From a virus: DNA of 63,084 bases. Positions within the stretch are counted from its first letter, which is position 1; the number at the start of each line of letters is the position of its first letter. The stretch spans positions 1 through 63,084 of the IMG/VR virus record IMGVR_UViG_3300002835_000181, one strand, 5' to 3'. The position numbers were made by a program, and so were the translations under genes. Shown here in pieces: positions 35,149 through 44,957 of this stretch. The notes below the pieces were generated by a model that worked only from the letters and a program-made list of their open reading frames with translations, made no database searches and was not told where the DNA came from.

Positions 35149-38100
35149 TTATGAATATTGTCTTATAAATGATCTTAATTGTTCACTAATAGTATCTTGA
35201 GCGATACGGCCAACCTGTTCTAAAAATCTATTATCAGAATTAGCGTCTCGTTCGATTGGTAAGCTATTATTAAAGTTTACATCAACTTGTCCCTTGGTTT
35301 CTTGAGAAATTTGAATCTTTCCGTCTTTAAATAGTGCTGATAATTGATTAACAGCATTCTTAAGATCATTAGTAGCTGGTGTTAAACTATTAACAGCAGT
35401 GGATAGTTGAGTAATGTTAGTATTATCTCCTGTAAGAGCAGATGCTAGTTGTGTGGCTGATGTGGAAAATCTTTCTGTAGCACGAGGATCTAGTGCTGCT
35501 GCTGGTATTGGTTGAGTGCGAGGATTAAATGCTGGAGCTGGTTGTGTTTGTTGAGCTTTATTAGATTCTTGAATAAGTCTTGAAATACGAGTAACAAGTT
35601 CAGTTAATTGTGGATTTAAAACTTGAAATTCTGGAGATAATTGTTTTTGTACTAAAAATCTTTGAAGCTCAACACCAATACCGTCTTTTCCTCCAAAGCC
35701 TCTACCTTCATTTTGTAGTCTGGTAAGCCTTTCATTTAAATTATTTATTTCCGTAGTATCAAATAAATTTTCTCTAACTATATTAAAATCATCAGCAGCT
35801 TGCAAAACAGATAAGTTTGCAATATCATTTACTATACTAGACATCGTCTTAATATCTTGAGCGCTAGTAACTTTAGGGGTGGGACGACCCTGTACTGTAG
35901 ACTGTGTTAATTGTGTAAGCTCACCGACTAATTGTGCTGATGTTTTTAATGCTTTGATCCAATCATCTATAGTTTTAATACTTTCTTGTATTCTATTATC
36001 TCTGGCTTTTTCTAATTCATTAGTTTGTATATTAGTAGCAGCTCTTTGTTGAGATCTAGCCCCGAATAGTGATGCTAATAAGTCAGGAGACAATCCTTGA
36101 AGAGCAAATTGCGACAATACTCTATTAACAGATGTCTTTTCGTCAGGCGTAGCAAACTGCTTGGCCTGTATACCCAAACCACTTATGATTCTATCAACCA
36201 TAGTATTTTGTTGTTCGGTTGAAAACATTCTCATTAAAGAACTATCTAATGCTCTAAAAGCTTGAGCCTCACTAAATCTTCCACCTCCAGCTACTGCCAT
36301 AACAGCTTCAAATTCTGCTCTTAATTGCAATTGTTGTGCTGGATCTCGTGATTTTTTTAATATATCAATTAGTACTTCGCGTTGTGTTTTAAATTGATCT
36401 CTTTGTTTAGCAATAGCTTCAAATACCAGATTAACTTGTTCTCCGCCATCTGCTATTTTTTCTATTACATTAGTTAATGTTTGTAATTCACTAATATTTT
36501 TTCTAAGCTCTTCACTTTGTTTACCAGTTAATTTATTGGTTTGATCTTGTTGTTGTAAATCTTGTATTCTGGCGCCTATTCTTTGTCTTTCGGCATTAAT
36601 ATCTAATAGATTAGTTGTTCCTCCGGCTGGCAACTGACCAATACCGGCAGTCTGTTGTCTAATTCCAGCATTAAAAACATCAAGTCTATCAGCTAATGGG
36701 ACCTCTATATCAAATATTTCTCTAAATTGTATACTAGCTTTTTTATCGCTTTCAATACGCTGTAATGTTTTTTGTCTAATTTGATTTTCTAGTTCAATAG
36801 TTTGTTTTTGTTGTTCAGATAAAGACTTAAGGCCTTTAGCATAAATATCTAAAGCATCAATCACAAATTTTATACTTCGTTGGCCACTTTGAAATGTAGC
36901 GTCTAATACTTTATTAGTACTTGCTAATTCTTTTAGTGTTTTTGGAGCATTTGATTGAGCTAATGAGTTATTTAGATTCGCCCCAACTTCTGTTAAGATA
37001 GTATCAATAGTTTTTCTAGCCTCCGGTCCTGTCCCAATAGATGCTTCTAGTGCTTTGCCTAAAGTATCTTTTAATAGAACATCTAAATTACCAGCAACAC
37101 CAGACTCTGCTAATTTATTTAGTACTATTCCCATCTGCTTTTCTAGTGTTTGAGCCGCCTCTACTTGTTTTGTTAATTGTCCACCAAGATCTCCTGGTAA
37201 ATTAGCATTTTGAGTAAACTTACGCATCACATCAACTACTTCTTGATTACTAGAACCCATTAAATTTTGTAGTGTTTGAATATCTCTGGATGGTCCTCTG
37301 CTCATATCTATATTCGGTTGTCCAAGTAACAAATTTGTTCTACTATCAAGATCTTCAAAACTATTGGTAAGAGTAGTTAATGATTTTTCATATAATGCTG
37401 ATGTTCTTGTAAAAATATTATCTAAATTAACTAAACTAACTTGAACTCTATTAGCTGCGTCGGCAACTAATCTGGACATTAAAATTTCTTTATTTTTACT
37501 AGCATTATATGTAGAAGCTAGTCTTCTTAATTCATTTTGATCATTTTTAACTAATTCATTTACCTTCTTTTCTGCTTGTTCTCTTTCCATCCCCCCTTTT
37601 TCAATTAAATATGATACGGCATCAGATTTGGTTGCTACATCTTGAAGCTCTTTAACAATCTTCTGGAATGCAGTCTCTAATCCTGTACCCATTAATTTAT
37701 TTTCTATATCAGCAACAGTTTCGTTTGGAGATATACCGATACCAATTTCTTGTGCTCTTGGTATTAATCTTTGTCTAAATCTTAAGTCTAGTGCGCTAGT
37801 ACTTGGTAATCTAGATAATTCATTTTGAATAGTCTCTTGTGGATTAGCGCTACTTCTGGCCCTATCCACAATACCTTGAAACTGTGGTAAAATATTTTCA
37901 ACAAAATTTTTATTGCCAAGATTATAAGCATTACTATTTTTTACAGTTTCATCTAGAGCTTTATTAAGACGTTCGAATTGTTCATTGCTGCTCTTAAGTT
38001 TAGTATTAAAAAATCCCCATAGTTCTATACCAGTACTAATAATTCCTATAAGACCTCCGATAACTGGAATAGCTTTACCAAATGTTCCTAATAATTTAGT

Positions 38101-41100
38101 ACCTACACTCAATGGGGCCATTACACCAACCGTTTTTTGACTTAATGAGACGGCTAAAGCAGCTTTGGAAGATGCGGCATTTAAAGCTGTCATTGCTGTA
38201 ACAGTAGTTAGAGCTATCATATTGACACTTTGCATAGTGTCACCAAAATTTTTCAAATTTTCTAATTTATCAATATTATCTTTGCTATTTCTAACACTAA
38301 TATCTAATTCAGTAAATGCCTTTTCTAGTCTTTTTGATGCTTCTAGTCTTAATTCTTCAGTTGGAGCATTAGCAATATCTTGTAAATTAGTTTCAAATTT
38401 ATTAATCGCTGATGTATTTGCTAATAATGCTTTTTCTAGTGCTTTAGCTGATGAATCTGTTATACCTCCAGCTATAGCTGATGTTAAACCTCCTCCTATT
38501 TGAGCAGCTCGCACTGTGCCTTGTGATGCACCAACGGCTTGTAGAGCAATTGTAGAACTTAAAATTGTGCTACTGGCTTCTCTAATAGCTCCACCTAATG
38601 CTGTACCAAATTGGCCAGCTGTTCCTTCTAATTTACTAAAAGTATCTGCTAGTCTTTGTACTTGTGGTAATAATACACTAGCGAGCGCCGCTCCTATAAC
38701 AGCAGGATCTGTAGCTACGGCACCGCCAGCAGCATATCCAACAATGCCACCTTTATTAAAACCTTGAACTTTATCGGCTTTATTTAGTCTATTAAGATTT
38801 CCATATCCTATTCTTTGTGCTGATTTTTTATTAAATACGAATTCACCAGGAGTTAATAATGCTGGGATCGTATCTTCAACAGATCCTCCTTTCGCAAACC
38901 CCTCACGTTCTAATACTGATATGGCAGATGGTGCCTTTTTTAAGTTTTCTGTTAATTTATCAGCTTTTGTTCTTTTATTAATATTAAATCCAAAAGGAAC
39001 TAAAATATCATTAATTGTACTTTGATCACCAATATTATTTTTAATTCTTTTTATTAATCTCTGAGCAAGAGAGGATGCACTCATAGCTTGTGGTGTTGGT
39101 AGAGGTTCTAATGCTTCTGTAAATTTATTACCAGCAATTGCTTGTACAAATCTATTAATTTGTCCAACAAAGTCTGAAATACCCTTACCGCTACCAGCAA
39201 TAGTACGAGTAGCATCTGTTGGTATATTATCTGGAAATGATCCAAATAATTTAGAAGCACTTCCGAGACCAAAAGGAAAATCCATAGATTTAATAGATTC
39301 TATCTTATCAATATATGGAGCACCAACCATTTGTAATGCGGATTCGAACACGCTACCAACAGCACTACTTAGTACGGCCCCTCCTAATATTTGTTGCTGT
39401 AATGTCTTATTGGTTGTGCTACCGCCAATTTGTGATGAAAACGCACCAGCTGTTTTTACAATGGTTTTTTTAAGATTATTTTCTATATCAGATCCTATCT
39501 GTTGTTCAAAACCTGCTTTTCCTTGTAAGAACCCGACATGAATCCTAGCTGTTGATCCATTACTAAGTTTACGCAATTCTGTTCTATTAGCAGAAGATTT
39601 TGTACCAGACCTCAGACCAACCATACCAAAATTATAAATTTTACTCTTTGGATTCATACCAAAAGGATCTAACATATTTTGTGTCAAAAAGTTTTCATAA
39701 CTATTAGAATCTATAATTTTTTTCTGTAATTTTTTGCTTATTCCTCCCTGGGCAAATCTTTGAACGGCTCCACCGCGATTCATTTGAGCAAGATTTTCTG
39801 CACCAATAGATTCTACAGCTTTTTTACGAATCACAAATTCGCCAGGAGTAAGATTGGCTCTGAAAGTATCACTATTACCACGACCAGGAACAAGACCACC
39901 ACTAGCAAATCCACGAGCTGGTCTATTTAATAGTAAACTATTAGTATTTACAATATTTTGATTTAAAGATAGAACGCTAGTATTAAGAGTTGCTAATGTC
40001 TGATTTATAGCATTAGTTGCTGCTGTATTTAATGATAGCGCTGATGTTAGTGGTTGATTGCCTCCGGGGCCACCTCCTGAACCGCCACCTCCGCCTCCGA
40101 TTGGTCCACCACCAGCACCTCCGCCACCTCTATTAAACGCAAGACCAAAACCTCCTAGAAATTGATTTATACCACCTCCAACTTTAATGGCACCAAATGT
40201 TAATAGAAGTGGTAATAATGGTTTGAGCGCTCTTCCAAGATCAATTAATGCGTTAGTTAAAAATAGCGTAGAGTTTACAATTGCTTTAAATGACTGACTA
40301 TCGCCTATTTCTCTAACTAAGGCTAGAAAATTTTCTCTAGTTTTTGCAAACTGTACAGCCAAACTTTGTTGAGCGGTTTGTACGTCTCTACTTAGTGATC
40401 CTGAACCTTTTTGTGCGACATTGAGTGCATCTTGTGCAACGGCGAATTGTTGAATAAGTGGAATTACTTTACCAATTTGTCTAAAACCACCCAACTCTTC
40501 TGAGATTCTGGCAAAGTCGGCACTTCGTGGATCAATTCTGCTTAGTCCATCGCTAAGTCTTCTTACAGCTTCATAAGGACCAACGAACTTGCCCTCAAGA
40601 TCTCTAAGTTCCACACCATACTGTTTTAATAGCTCTATTGTTGAGCTTCTTTGAATTCTAGTAAAAATAGTTCTTAAACCAGTAGCAATAGTTTCTGCAC
40701 TTTCACGAGTTGTTTGACGAATACTAGTAAAAATAGCAACGAACTCATTAAGGGCGTCGGTGCCTTCGCTAACTCCTCTACTAGCACTTGCAAACACGCC
40801 ACCAGTACGCTGAATAGCAGAAATAATATCTCCAGCTTCTACGGCGAATGATGCTGCCACAGCATTAATACTACCTAGAGCAGACTCTAATTCAGAAGCT
40901 TGCAATCCAAACTGTCGAATAGCAGCAATGGCCCCTTCTGTAGTATCAGAGATATTTTCAAAAGATGGGGCTAATGATGATTTGGCTAGGGCTTCAAGAG
41001 CAACTCTAGTATCTTCAGCACTCAAACCAGCCTGAGCTAAAGTTGATGCAACAGTGATCAAATCGCTAGATGCCACACCTATTGTTGTAGACAGTCTAGT

Positions 41101-41655
41101 TATTTCGTTGCTAATGCCTTTTAAATCAGACACTGACTTATCAGTAACTTGTGATAATCTAACAATTTCTTTATTGAAAACCAAAAATTCTTTATACGCA
41201 TTAGTAATAGCATTAGTAATGCCGAAAATAACACCAGTAACACTACTAAAAGCAGCAAATCTTTTTATAGCTAATCCTGACTGCTTACCAAATTCTTCAA
41301 TAGCAGTTCGGGCTTGATTGGCAGACTTTGCCGCATTTGATGTTGCTTTGCTTACATTAGCAGCGGCGTTAGAAGCATTTTTACTGGCGGTAGCAGCATT
41401 ATTAAAAGATGATGCTAAACTTAATAATTGAGTATTTAAACTACCAACACTTTTTTGAGCGCTTTTAGTAGCAGAATCTAATTTTTTGATTTCTGCTGTA
41501 ATTTTTTTAACGTTACTGGCTGCTGCTGGATCCAACTTGAATTTAAGTTCTGGCTTAATAGCTCCAATATCTTTTTTAATTTTAGATACAATGGGTCTTA
41601 AGTTATAAGGCCCCTGCATATTAATTCTTGCTGTTAGATTAAAAGCTTGAGCCAT
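35149..41655 (-). CDS. Tail tape measure protein
   Basis: 2,168 residues, the largest gene of the window. An N-terminal coiled-coil region leads to a PhageMin_Tail-type domain (DLKGISNEITRLSTTIGVASSDLITVASTLAQAG; ATGLRTIFTRIQ; SADFARISEELGGFRQIGKVIP). Hydrophobic segments and long coiled coils follow. Two copies of a Gly-rich LTPGEFV motif (RANLTPGEFVIRKKAVESIG; PALLTPGEFVFNKKSAQRIG) flank the middle. If one residue spans about 1.5 angstrom, the tail would be roughly 320 nm. A GGAG stands before the start. Confidence 0.93.
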   Translation of the reverse strand: MAQAFNLTARINMQGPYNLRPIVSKIKKDIGAIKPELKFKLDPAAASNVKKITAEIKKLDSATKSAQKSVGSLNTQLLSLASSFNNAATASKNASNAAANVSKATSNAAKSANQARTAIEEFGKQSGLAIKRFAAFSSVTGVIFGITNAITNAYKEFLVFNKEIVRLSQVTDKSVSDLKGISNEITRLSTTIGVASSDLITVASTLAQAGLSAEDTRVALEALAKSSLAPSFENISDTTEGAIAAIRQFGLQASELESALGSINAVAASFAVEAGDIISAIQRTGGVFASASRGVSEGTDALNEFVAIFTSIRQTTRESAETIATGLRTIFTRIQRSSTIELLKQYGVELRDLEGKFVGPYEAVRRLSDGLSRIDPRSADFARISEELGGFRQIGKVIPLIQQFAVAQDALNVAQKGSGSLSRDVQTAQQSLAVQFAKTRENFLALVREIGDSQSFKAIVNSTLFLTNALIDLGRALKPLLPLLLTFGAIKVGGGINQFLGGFGLAFNRGGGGAGGGPIGGGGGGSGGGPGGNQPLTSALSLNTAATNAINQTLATLNTSVLSLNQNIVNTNSLLLNRPARGFASGGLVPGRGNSDTFRANLTPGEFVIRKKAVESIGAENLAQMNRGGAVQRFAQGGISKKLQKKIIDSNSYENFLTQNMLDPFGMNPKSKIYNFGMVGLRSGTKSSANRTELRKLSNGSTARIHVGFLQGKAGFEQQIGSDIENNLKKTIVKTAGAFSSQIGGSTTNKTLQQQILGGAVLSSAVGSVFESALQMVGAPYIDKIESIKSMDFPFGLGSASKLFGSFPDNIPTDATRTIAGSGKGISDFVGQINRFVQAIAGNKFTEALEPLPTPQAMSASSLAQRLIKRIKNNIGDQSTINDILVPFGFNINKRTKADKLTENLKKAPSAISVLEREGFAKGGSVEDTIPALLTPGEFVFNKKSAQRIGYGNLNRLNKADKVQGFNKGGIVGYAAGGAVATDPAVIGAALASVLLPQVQRLADTFSKLEGTAGQFGTALGGAIREASSTILSSTIALQAVGASQGTVRAAQIGGGLTSAIAGGITDSSAKALEKALLANTSAINKFETNLQDIANAPTEELRLEASKRLEKAFTELDISVRNSKDNIDKLENLKNFGDTMQSVNMIALTTVTAMTALNAASSKAALAVSLSQKTVGVMAPLSVGTKLLGTFGKAIPVIGGLIGIISTGIELWGFFNTKLKSSNEQFERLNKALDETVKNSNAYNLGNKNFVENILPQFQGIVDRARSSANPQETIQNELSRLPSTSALDLRFRQRLIPRAQEIGIGISPNETVADIENKLMGTGLETAFQKIVKELQDVATKSDAVSYLIEKGGMEREQAEKKVNELVKNDQNELRRLASTYNASKNKEILMSRLVADAANRVQVSLVNLDNIFTRTSALYEKSLTTLTNSFEDLDSRTNLLLGQPNIDMSRGPSRDIQTLQNLMGSSNQEVVDVMRKFTQNANLPGDLGGQLTKQVEAAQTLEKQMGIVLNKLAESGVAGNLDVLLKDTLGKALEASIGTGPEARKTIDTILTEVGANLNNSLAQSNAPKTLKELASTNKVLDATFQSGQRSIKFVIDALDIYAKGLKSLSEQQKQTIELENQIRQKTLQRIESDKKASIQFREIFDIEVPLADRLDVFNAGIRQQTAGIGQLPAGGTTNLLDINAERQRIGARIQDLQQQDQTNKLTGKQSEELRKNISELQTLTNVIEKIADGGEQVNLVFEAIAKQRDQFKTQREVLIDILKKSRDPAQQLQLRAEFEAVMAVAGGGRFSEAQAFRALDSSLMRMFSTEQQNTMVDRIISGLGIQAKQFATPDEKTSVNRVLSQFALQGLSPDLLASLFGARSQQRAATNIQTNELEKARDNRIQESIKTIDDWIKALKTSAQLVGELTQLTQSTVQGRPTPKVTSAQDIKTMSSIVNDIANLSVLQAADDFNIVRENLFDTTEINNLNERLTRLQNEGRGFGGKDGIGVELQRFLVQKQLSPEFQVLNPQLTELVTRISRLIQESNKAQQTQPAPAFNPRTQPIPAAALDPRATERFSTSATQLASALTGDNTNITQLSTAVNSLTPATNDLKNAVNQLSALFKDGKIQISQETKGQVDVNFNNSLPIERDANSDNRFLEQVGRIAQDTISEQLRSFIRQYS

Positions 41656-41679
41656 TATTTAGTCTCCATATACACAAAA

Positions 41680-41706
41680 ATCCCCAATGAGTTTATCATA
41701 GGGGAT
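41680..41706 (-). terminator. Terminator-like hairpin before the tape measure gene
   Basis: Read on the - strand: arm ATCCCCTATGA, loop TAAAC, arm TCATTGGGGAT (11 bp, one mismatch), then five T. It sits 25 bases before the tape measure ATG and could cut transcription of the very long downstream gene. The near-match TGTGTA follows at once. Confidence 0.6.
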
Positions 41707-41733
41707 AATTGTATATTATTATTAAGCAAGAAA

Positions 41734-42549
41734 TTATGCGGGTTTGTCTTCGGTAGAGTTATCATTAATTGGATTTCCATTGTCATCTAAAAATGGTTGA
41801 AATTCTACTAGAAAATCTCCACTTTCGTCTACTAAATTACCATCTTTGTCAATAAACTTTCCTTCTTCATTAATAAATCTACCATTTTGATCAATAAGTC
41901 TTCCGCTTGCATCTATTAATCTACCCTTATTATCTACTAATTCTAAATTATCATTAACAAATTTATATTTGAGCAAAAATTTATTTTCTGGTAATTTCTT
42001 TTCAAAATCACTATCCAATCCATACATTATAGATGCTAGTTTTTGTGCAGCTATAAATGATACCGGATCAGAAGCCCTATTTAAATAGTCTTCATAATTT
42101 TTAAAATACTTATTACCATTATTTTTATACACCACACAAGCTGATACTAGATAATTAAAGCGAGCATTATCAGCCTGTCCTTCTGCCGTATGAGAATCCA
42201 AATTAGTTTTGACCGCAATTAAATCTCTCAATTCATTTCTAAGCTGTTGAATAGAGATGGCCAAATTTTTTGCATCCTTTAATGAAATACCACCCTTGGC
42301 TAGCTTTTTCTCATTGTCAAAGATTTCTTTTTGCAAGGTCTTGAATTGGTTTTCTTTCTTGTCATCCCACAACCCTTGATCTTTTAATAAATCATCTAAT
42401 TTAGCTCTAACTATCGAACCAGATTTTACAGCATCTGAGAATGATTGGTTATAGATTTTTTGTGATTCTCTTTGATCTGCTAAAGTAGCGGCCTTGATAT
42501 CTAATTCAACTTCCTTATTGTCAACTGTAATTTTGAATGATGTTTCCAT
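41734..42549 (-). CDS. Tail assembly chaperone-like protein with 7-residue repeats
   Basis: 271 residues. A helical, charged N-terminal part (residues 1-200) is followed by tandem seven-residue repeats at about 203-248: VDNKGRL, IDASGRL, IDQNGRF, INEEGKF, IDKDGNL, VDESGDF. The tail is acidic. It sits directly before the tape measure, where tail chaperones (the G/GT position) usually are. No slippery site joining it to its neighbour was identified. Confidence 0.5.
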   Translation of the reverse strand: METSFKITVDNKEVELDIKAATLADQRESQKIYNQSFSDAVKSGSIVRAKLDDLLKDQGLWDDKKENQFKTLQKEIFDNEKKLAKGGISLKDAKNLAISIQQLRNELRDLIAVKTNLDSHTAEGQADNARFNYLVSACVVYKNNGNKYFKNYEDYLNRASDPVSFIAAQKLASIMYGLDSDFEKKLPENKFLLKYKFVNDNLELVDNKGRLIDASGRLIDQNGRFINEEGKFIDKDGNLVDESGDFLVEFQPFLDDNGNPINDNSTEDKPA

Positions 42550-42551
42550 TA

Positions 42552-42851
42552 TTAGCTCCTGTCTTTATTTTTAATAGTAAAATGATAGTTATATGTATAT
42601 TTATCTTGTTGATGAAAAAAATATCTTAAATCGTCCGCAGCTAATCTAATTTGATTATTTCCATGATTTAATAATTCTAATCGTAAATTTTCCCATTTGT
42701 CTGCAAATAATTTTTGTGTTTCATTATCTGGATCGTCTCCATGATTCCATAGATAGCCTAACGAATCTTCGATACGAGATAATGCGCCTATCATTATAGT
42801 ACGCATTCTGGTCTCAATATCCTTAATAGCTTTGTCTTGATATTTATTCAT
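42552..42851 (-). CDS. Small tail-cluster protein (99 aa)
   Basis: 99 residues, helical and polar (KDIETRMRTIMIGALSRIEDSLGYLW). Its stop lies two bases before the chaperone-like gene. No motif is recognised. By position it is probably a tail assembly chaperone or completion factor. Confidence 0.5.
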   Translation of the reverse strand: MNKYQDKAIKDIETRMRTIMIGALSRIEDSLGYLWNHGDDPDNETQKLFADKWENLRLELLNHGNNQIRLAADDLRYFFHQQDKYTYNYHFTIKNKDRS

Positions 42852-42854
42852 AAT

Positions 42855-43892
42855 TTATTTTGTCCTTGCGGCCATTAGTTGTTGTTTAATTTCTCTTTTA
42901 ACATGTGGCAAATCTGTCCAATTAACTTTTCCTTCTTTTTGAGTAATTTCTATCATTTCTTTAATATCTTTATTTGTTTGGGTATCATTTAATCCATAAA
43001 TTTCTTGTCGCTCATCAGAATTATTAGTTAATAAGAATACTTCTCCTGCTCTTTTTTTATCTAAACTGAACTTATCACTGATTTGTTGTTTCTTTTTTTC
43101 TGTTTCATTTTTATGATTTTGATATAAGATCCAGCCATCTAAAGCATCATCATCCATCATAATCTCATCCGATGGAGCTTCCATATGTTCTCTTATAGAA
43201 TCCAATACTTTACTAAAATTTACTAATGATCGTTGCTCGTCTGTCCAATCTTTAACAGTTCCTGGAAAAATACTTTCTTTGCTAACATTCCAATAAGATT
43301 TCCATAATTCGCTTCTAACTATTTGTTTAATAGTTGATGTATCCAAGACATGTTTATGAATTTCATATAGTATTTTTTCTAAAAATATATAATTAATATT
43401 TTCAAAACTATCGTCTTTAAATACTCTATGACCATCAATATCATATACCATATTAGTAATTAGATATTGATTCTTTATATTCTGAGCATAATACTCTAAT
43501 GTCAAGTAATCAAAATAATATTTTTTATTATGTAAGTCGCTGATATGATTATTAATATTAGAAATTAATTGTTTAATAGATGCTCTAACTTCGCTATTAT
43601 AAAAATTTTTATATAACTCTATCTTAGTTTTTTCTAAATCTTTAACTATACTATTTAACTTATTCTCTAGATCCTTATTCCAAATACCATATATGTGTAA
43701 TAGGTGCTGTATTTGGTTATCAGATATCCATGAATTAATATCGTACTTATGCTCATCAATAGTATTCAAATACATATTGTGAGCTTGCTGTTTAATATTA
43801 ATATCTGGAGATATAATTTTATATTTAATATTATCAATAGATATATAATAATATCCATTAATAATTCTATATAATAAATTTTCTAAATCCAC
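42855..43892 (-). CDS. Tail-cluster hypothetical protein (345 aa)
   Basis: 345 residues, mainly helical. It has a conserved-looking centre (SELWKSYWNVSKESIFPGTVKDWTDEQRSLVNFSKVL) and an acidic patch (APSDEIMMDDDALDGWILYQ), then a charged C-terminus. It lies between the tail tube gene and the chaperone-like genes. It is probably an assembly factor rather than a structural subunit. No family is recognised. Confidence 0.5.
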   Translation of the reverse strand: MDLENLLYRIINGYYYISIDNIKYKIISPDINIKQQAHNMYLNTIDEHKYDINSWISDNQIQHLLHIYGIWNKDLENKLNSIVKDLEKTKIELYKNFYNSEVRASIKQLISNINNHISDLHNKKYYFDYLTLEYYAQNIKNQYLITNMVYDIDGHRVFKDDSFENINYIFLEKILYEIHKHVLDTSTIKQIVRSELWKSYWNVSKESIFPGTVKDWTDEQRSLVNFSKVLDSIREHMEAPSDEIMMDDDALDGWILYQNHKNETEKKKQQISDKFSLDKKRAGEVFLLTNNSDERQEIYGLNDTQTNKDIKEMIEITQKEGKVNWTDLPHVKREIKQQLMAARTK

Positions 43893-43918
43893 TATCCATT
43901 GTCCTAATAATTATTTAC

Positions 43919-44911
43919 TTACGGAATATAAGTAATACCGAATGTATTGAATGCCAGATATGTATAAGTTTCTGTTACAAGGCCACCACCGGTGTCACCA
44001 CCGCCGTAACTAACGCTCTGTAAACTGCAACCGCTCCCAAGATCAAATTGATAAACTTCTTCACTACTCTCTTGATCATCAGGATCATTTAGTCTGCAAA
44101 TTTGTAAGAAAATTGGTTCTTTATCAATAACAGGATGTCCACATTCTGGAACAATTGACTCATTGAAATCTGGACCAACTAATGAATCTGCGGCATCTCC
44201 GTCTGGAGTGGTATCAAATGCCACAGTAATTTCTAATGGGAAATTAACATAGCGATGATATGGCTGATATTGTCCAAGACAAAACATTTTTTCTCTACCA
44301 AGATCAGCACTGATAGTAATATTAGTAATGCATTTACCTTGTACTCCACTAGGAATTGTTGATCCAGCAATATTGAAATTTTGACGGCGTAATATTTTAG
44401 TGTCAGGGTCTGCATTTGGAGGAGCGTCTAGACCATCAGCATCTGTAGTTTTATTACTTGATAAAAATGTTAGTTCTTCGGTAAAATTACCATCTACTGG
44501 AAAAGTATAATTTAGCGAACTTAAATAACAGCCAGTCATTTTAATTGCTGCTGTTGGAACAGCATCAATAGCAGCCTGTGTTTCCTCATCAACATGAAGA
44601 ACAATGTCTGGTCTATGGTTGGCTTTTTCTACTAATGTACCAGCATTGGCACCTATTGTTCTATTCCAAATTAATGGGCGACCATCAAGAGCTTTATTGA
44701 TTGTAATTTCTACTTCGGGATCTGTTGAATAGTTATCATAAATGTCCAAGCGGCCTAACTGGAAAATCTGTTCTAGATTATAATTAGTATTAAGAGATAC
44801 GCTTTGAGCGCCATCAATAGTATAAGTATTGGCATCTACAACAGCATTATCGCCATCTACAACGTTAGTTACGCCCACAGCTTGACTAGCATAAAAAATT
44901 CTCTTGGACAT
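43919..44911 (-). CDS. Major tail (tube) protein
   Basis: 330 residues, beta-rich with few charged clusters. The N-terminus (MSKRIFYASQAVGVTN...DGAQSVSLNTNYNLEQIFQLGRLDIYDNY) and ITINKALDGRPLIWNR are typical of tube-forming tail proteins. ITISADLGREKMFCLGQYQPYHRYV fits a later strand block. A strong GGAGAATTAAT Shine-Dalgarno and a GGTGTA motif stand upstream, suiting a high-copy protein. No sheath gene accompanies it. Confidence 0.7.
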   Translation of the reverse strand: MSKRIFYASQAVGVTNVVDGDNAVVDANTYTIDGAQSVSLNTNYNLEQIFQLGRLDIYDNYSTDPEVEITINKALDGRPLIWNRTIGANAGTLVEKANHRPDIVLHVDEETQAAIDAVPTAAIKMTGCYLSSLNYTFPVDGNFTEELTFLSSNKTTDADGLDAPPNADPDTKILRRQNFNIAGSTIPSGVQGKCITNITISADLGREKMFCLGQYQPYHRYVNFPLEITVAFDTTPDGDAADSLVGPDFNESIVPECGHPVIDKEPIFLQICRLNDPDDQESSEEVYQFDLGSGCSLQSVSYGGGDTGGGLVTETYTYLAFNTFGITYIP

Positions 44912-44949
44912 ATTAATTCTCCAGTAAAATATGGTTGGTTATAAACTAA

Positions 44950-44955
44950 TACACC
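44950..44955 (-). promoter_or_regulatory. Putative late promoter motif GGTGTA before the tail tube gene
   Basis: GGTGTATTAGTTTATAAC on the - strand, 38 bases before the tube ATG, just outside the preceding gene. One of eight matching sites in the late region. Confidence 0.45.
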
Positions 44956-44957
44956 AT

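Noticed and set aside
38165-38767. Two + strand ORFs inside the tape measure gene
   Set aside because: Antisense shadows of a Ser/Ala-rich coding region; no RBS and no domain features.
42099-42140. GGTGTATAAA inside the tail chaperone-like gene as a further late promoter
   Set aside because: No start codon with an RBS follows at the expected distance; the sequence is explained by the codons of VVYKNN.
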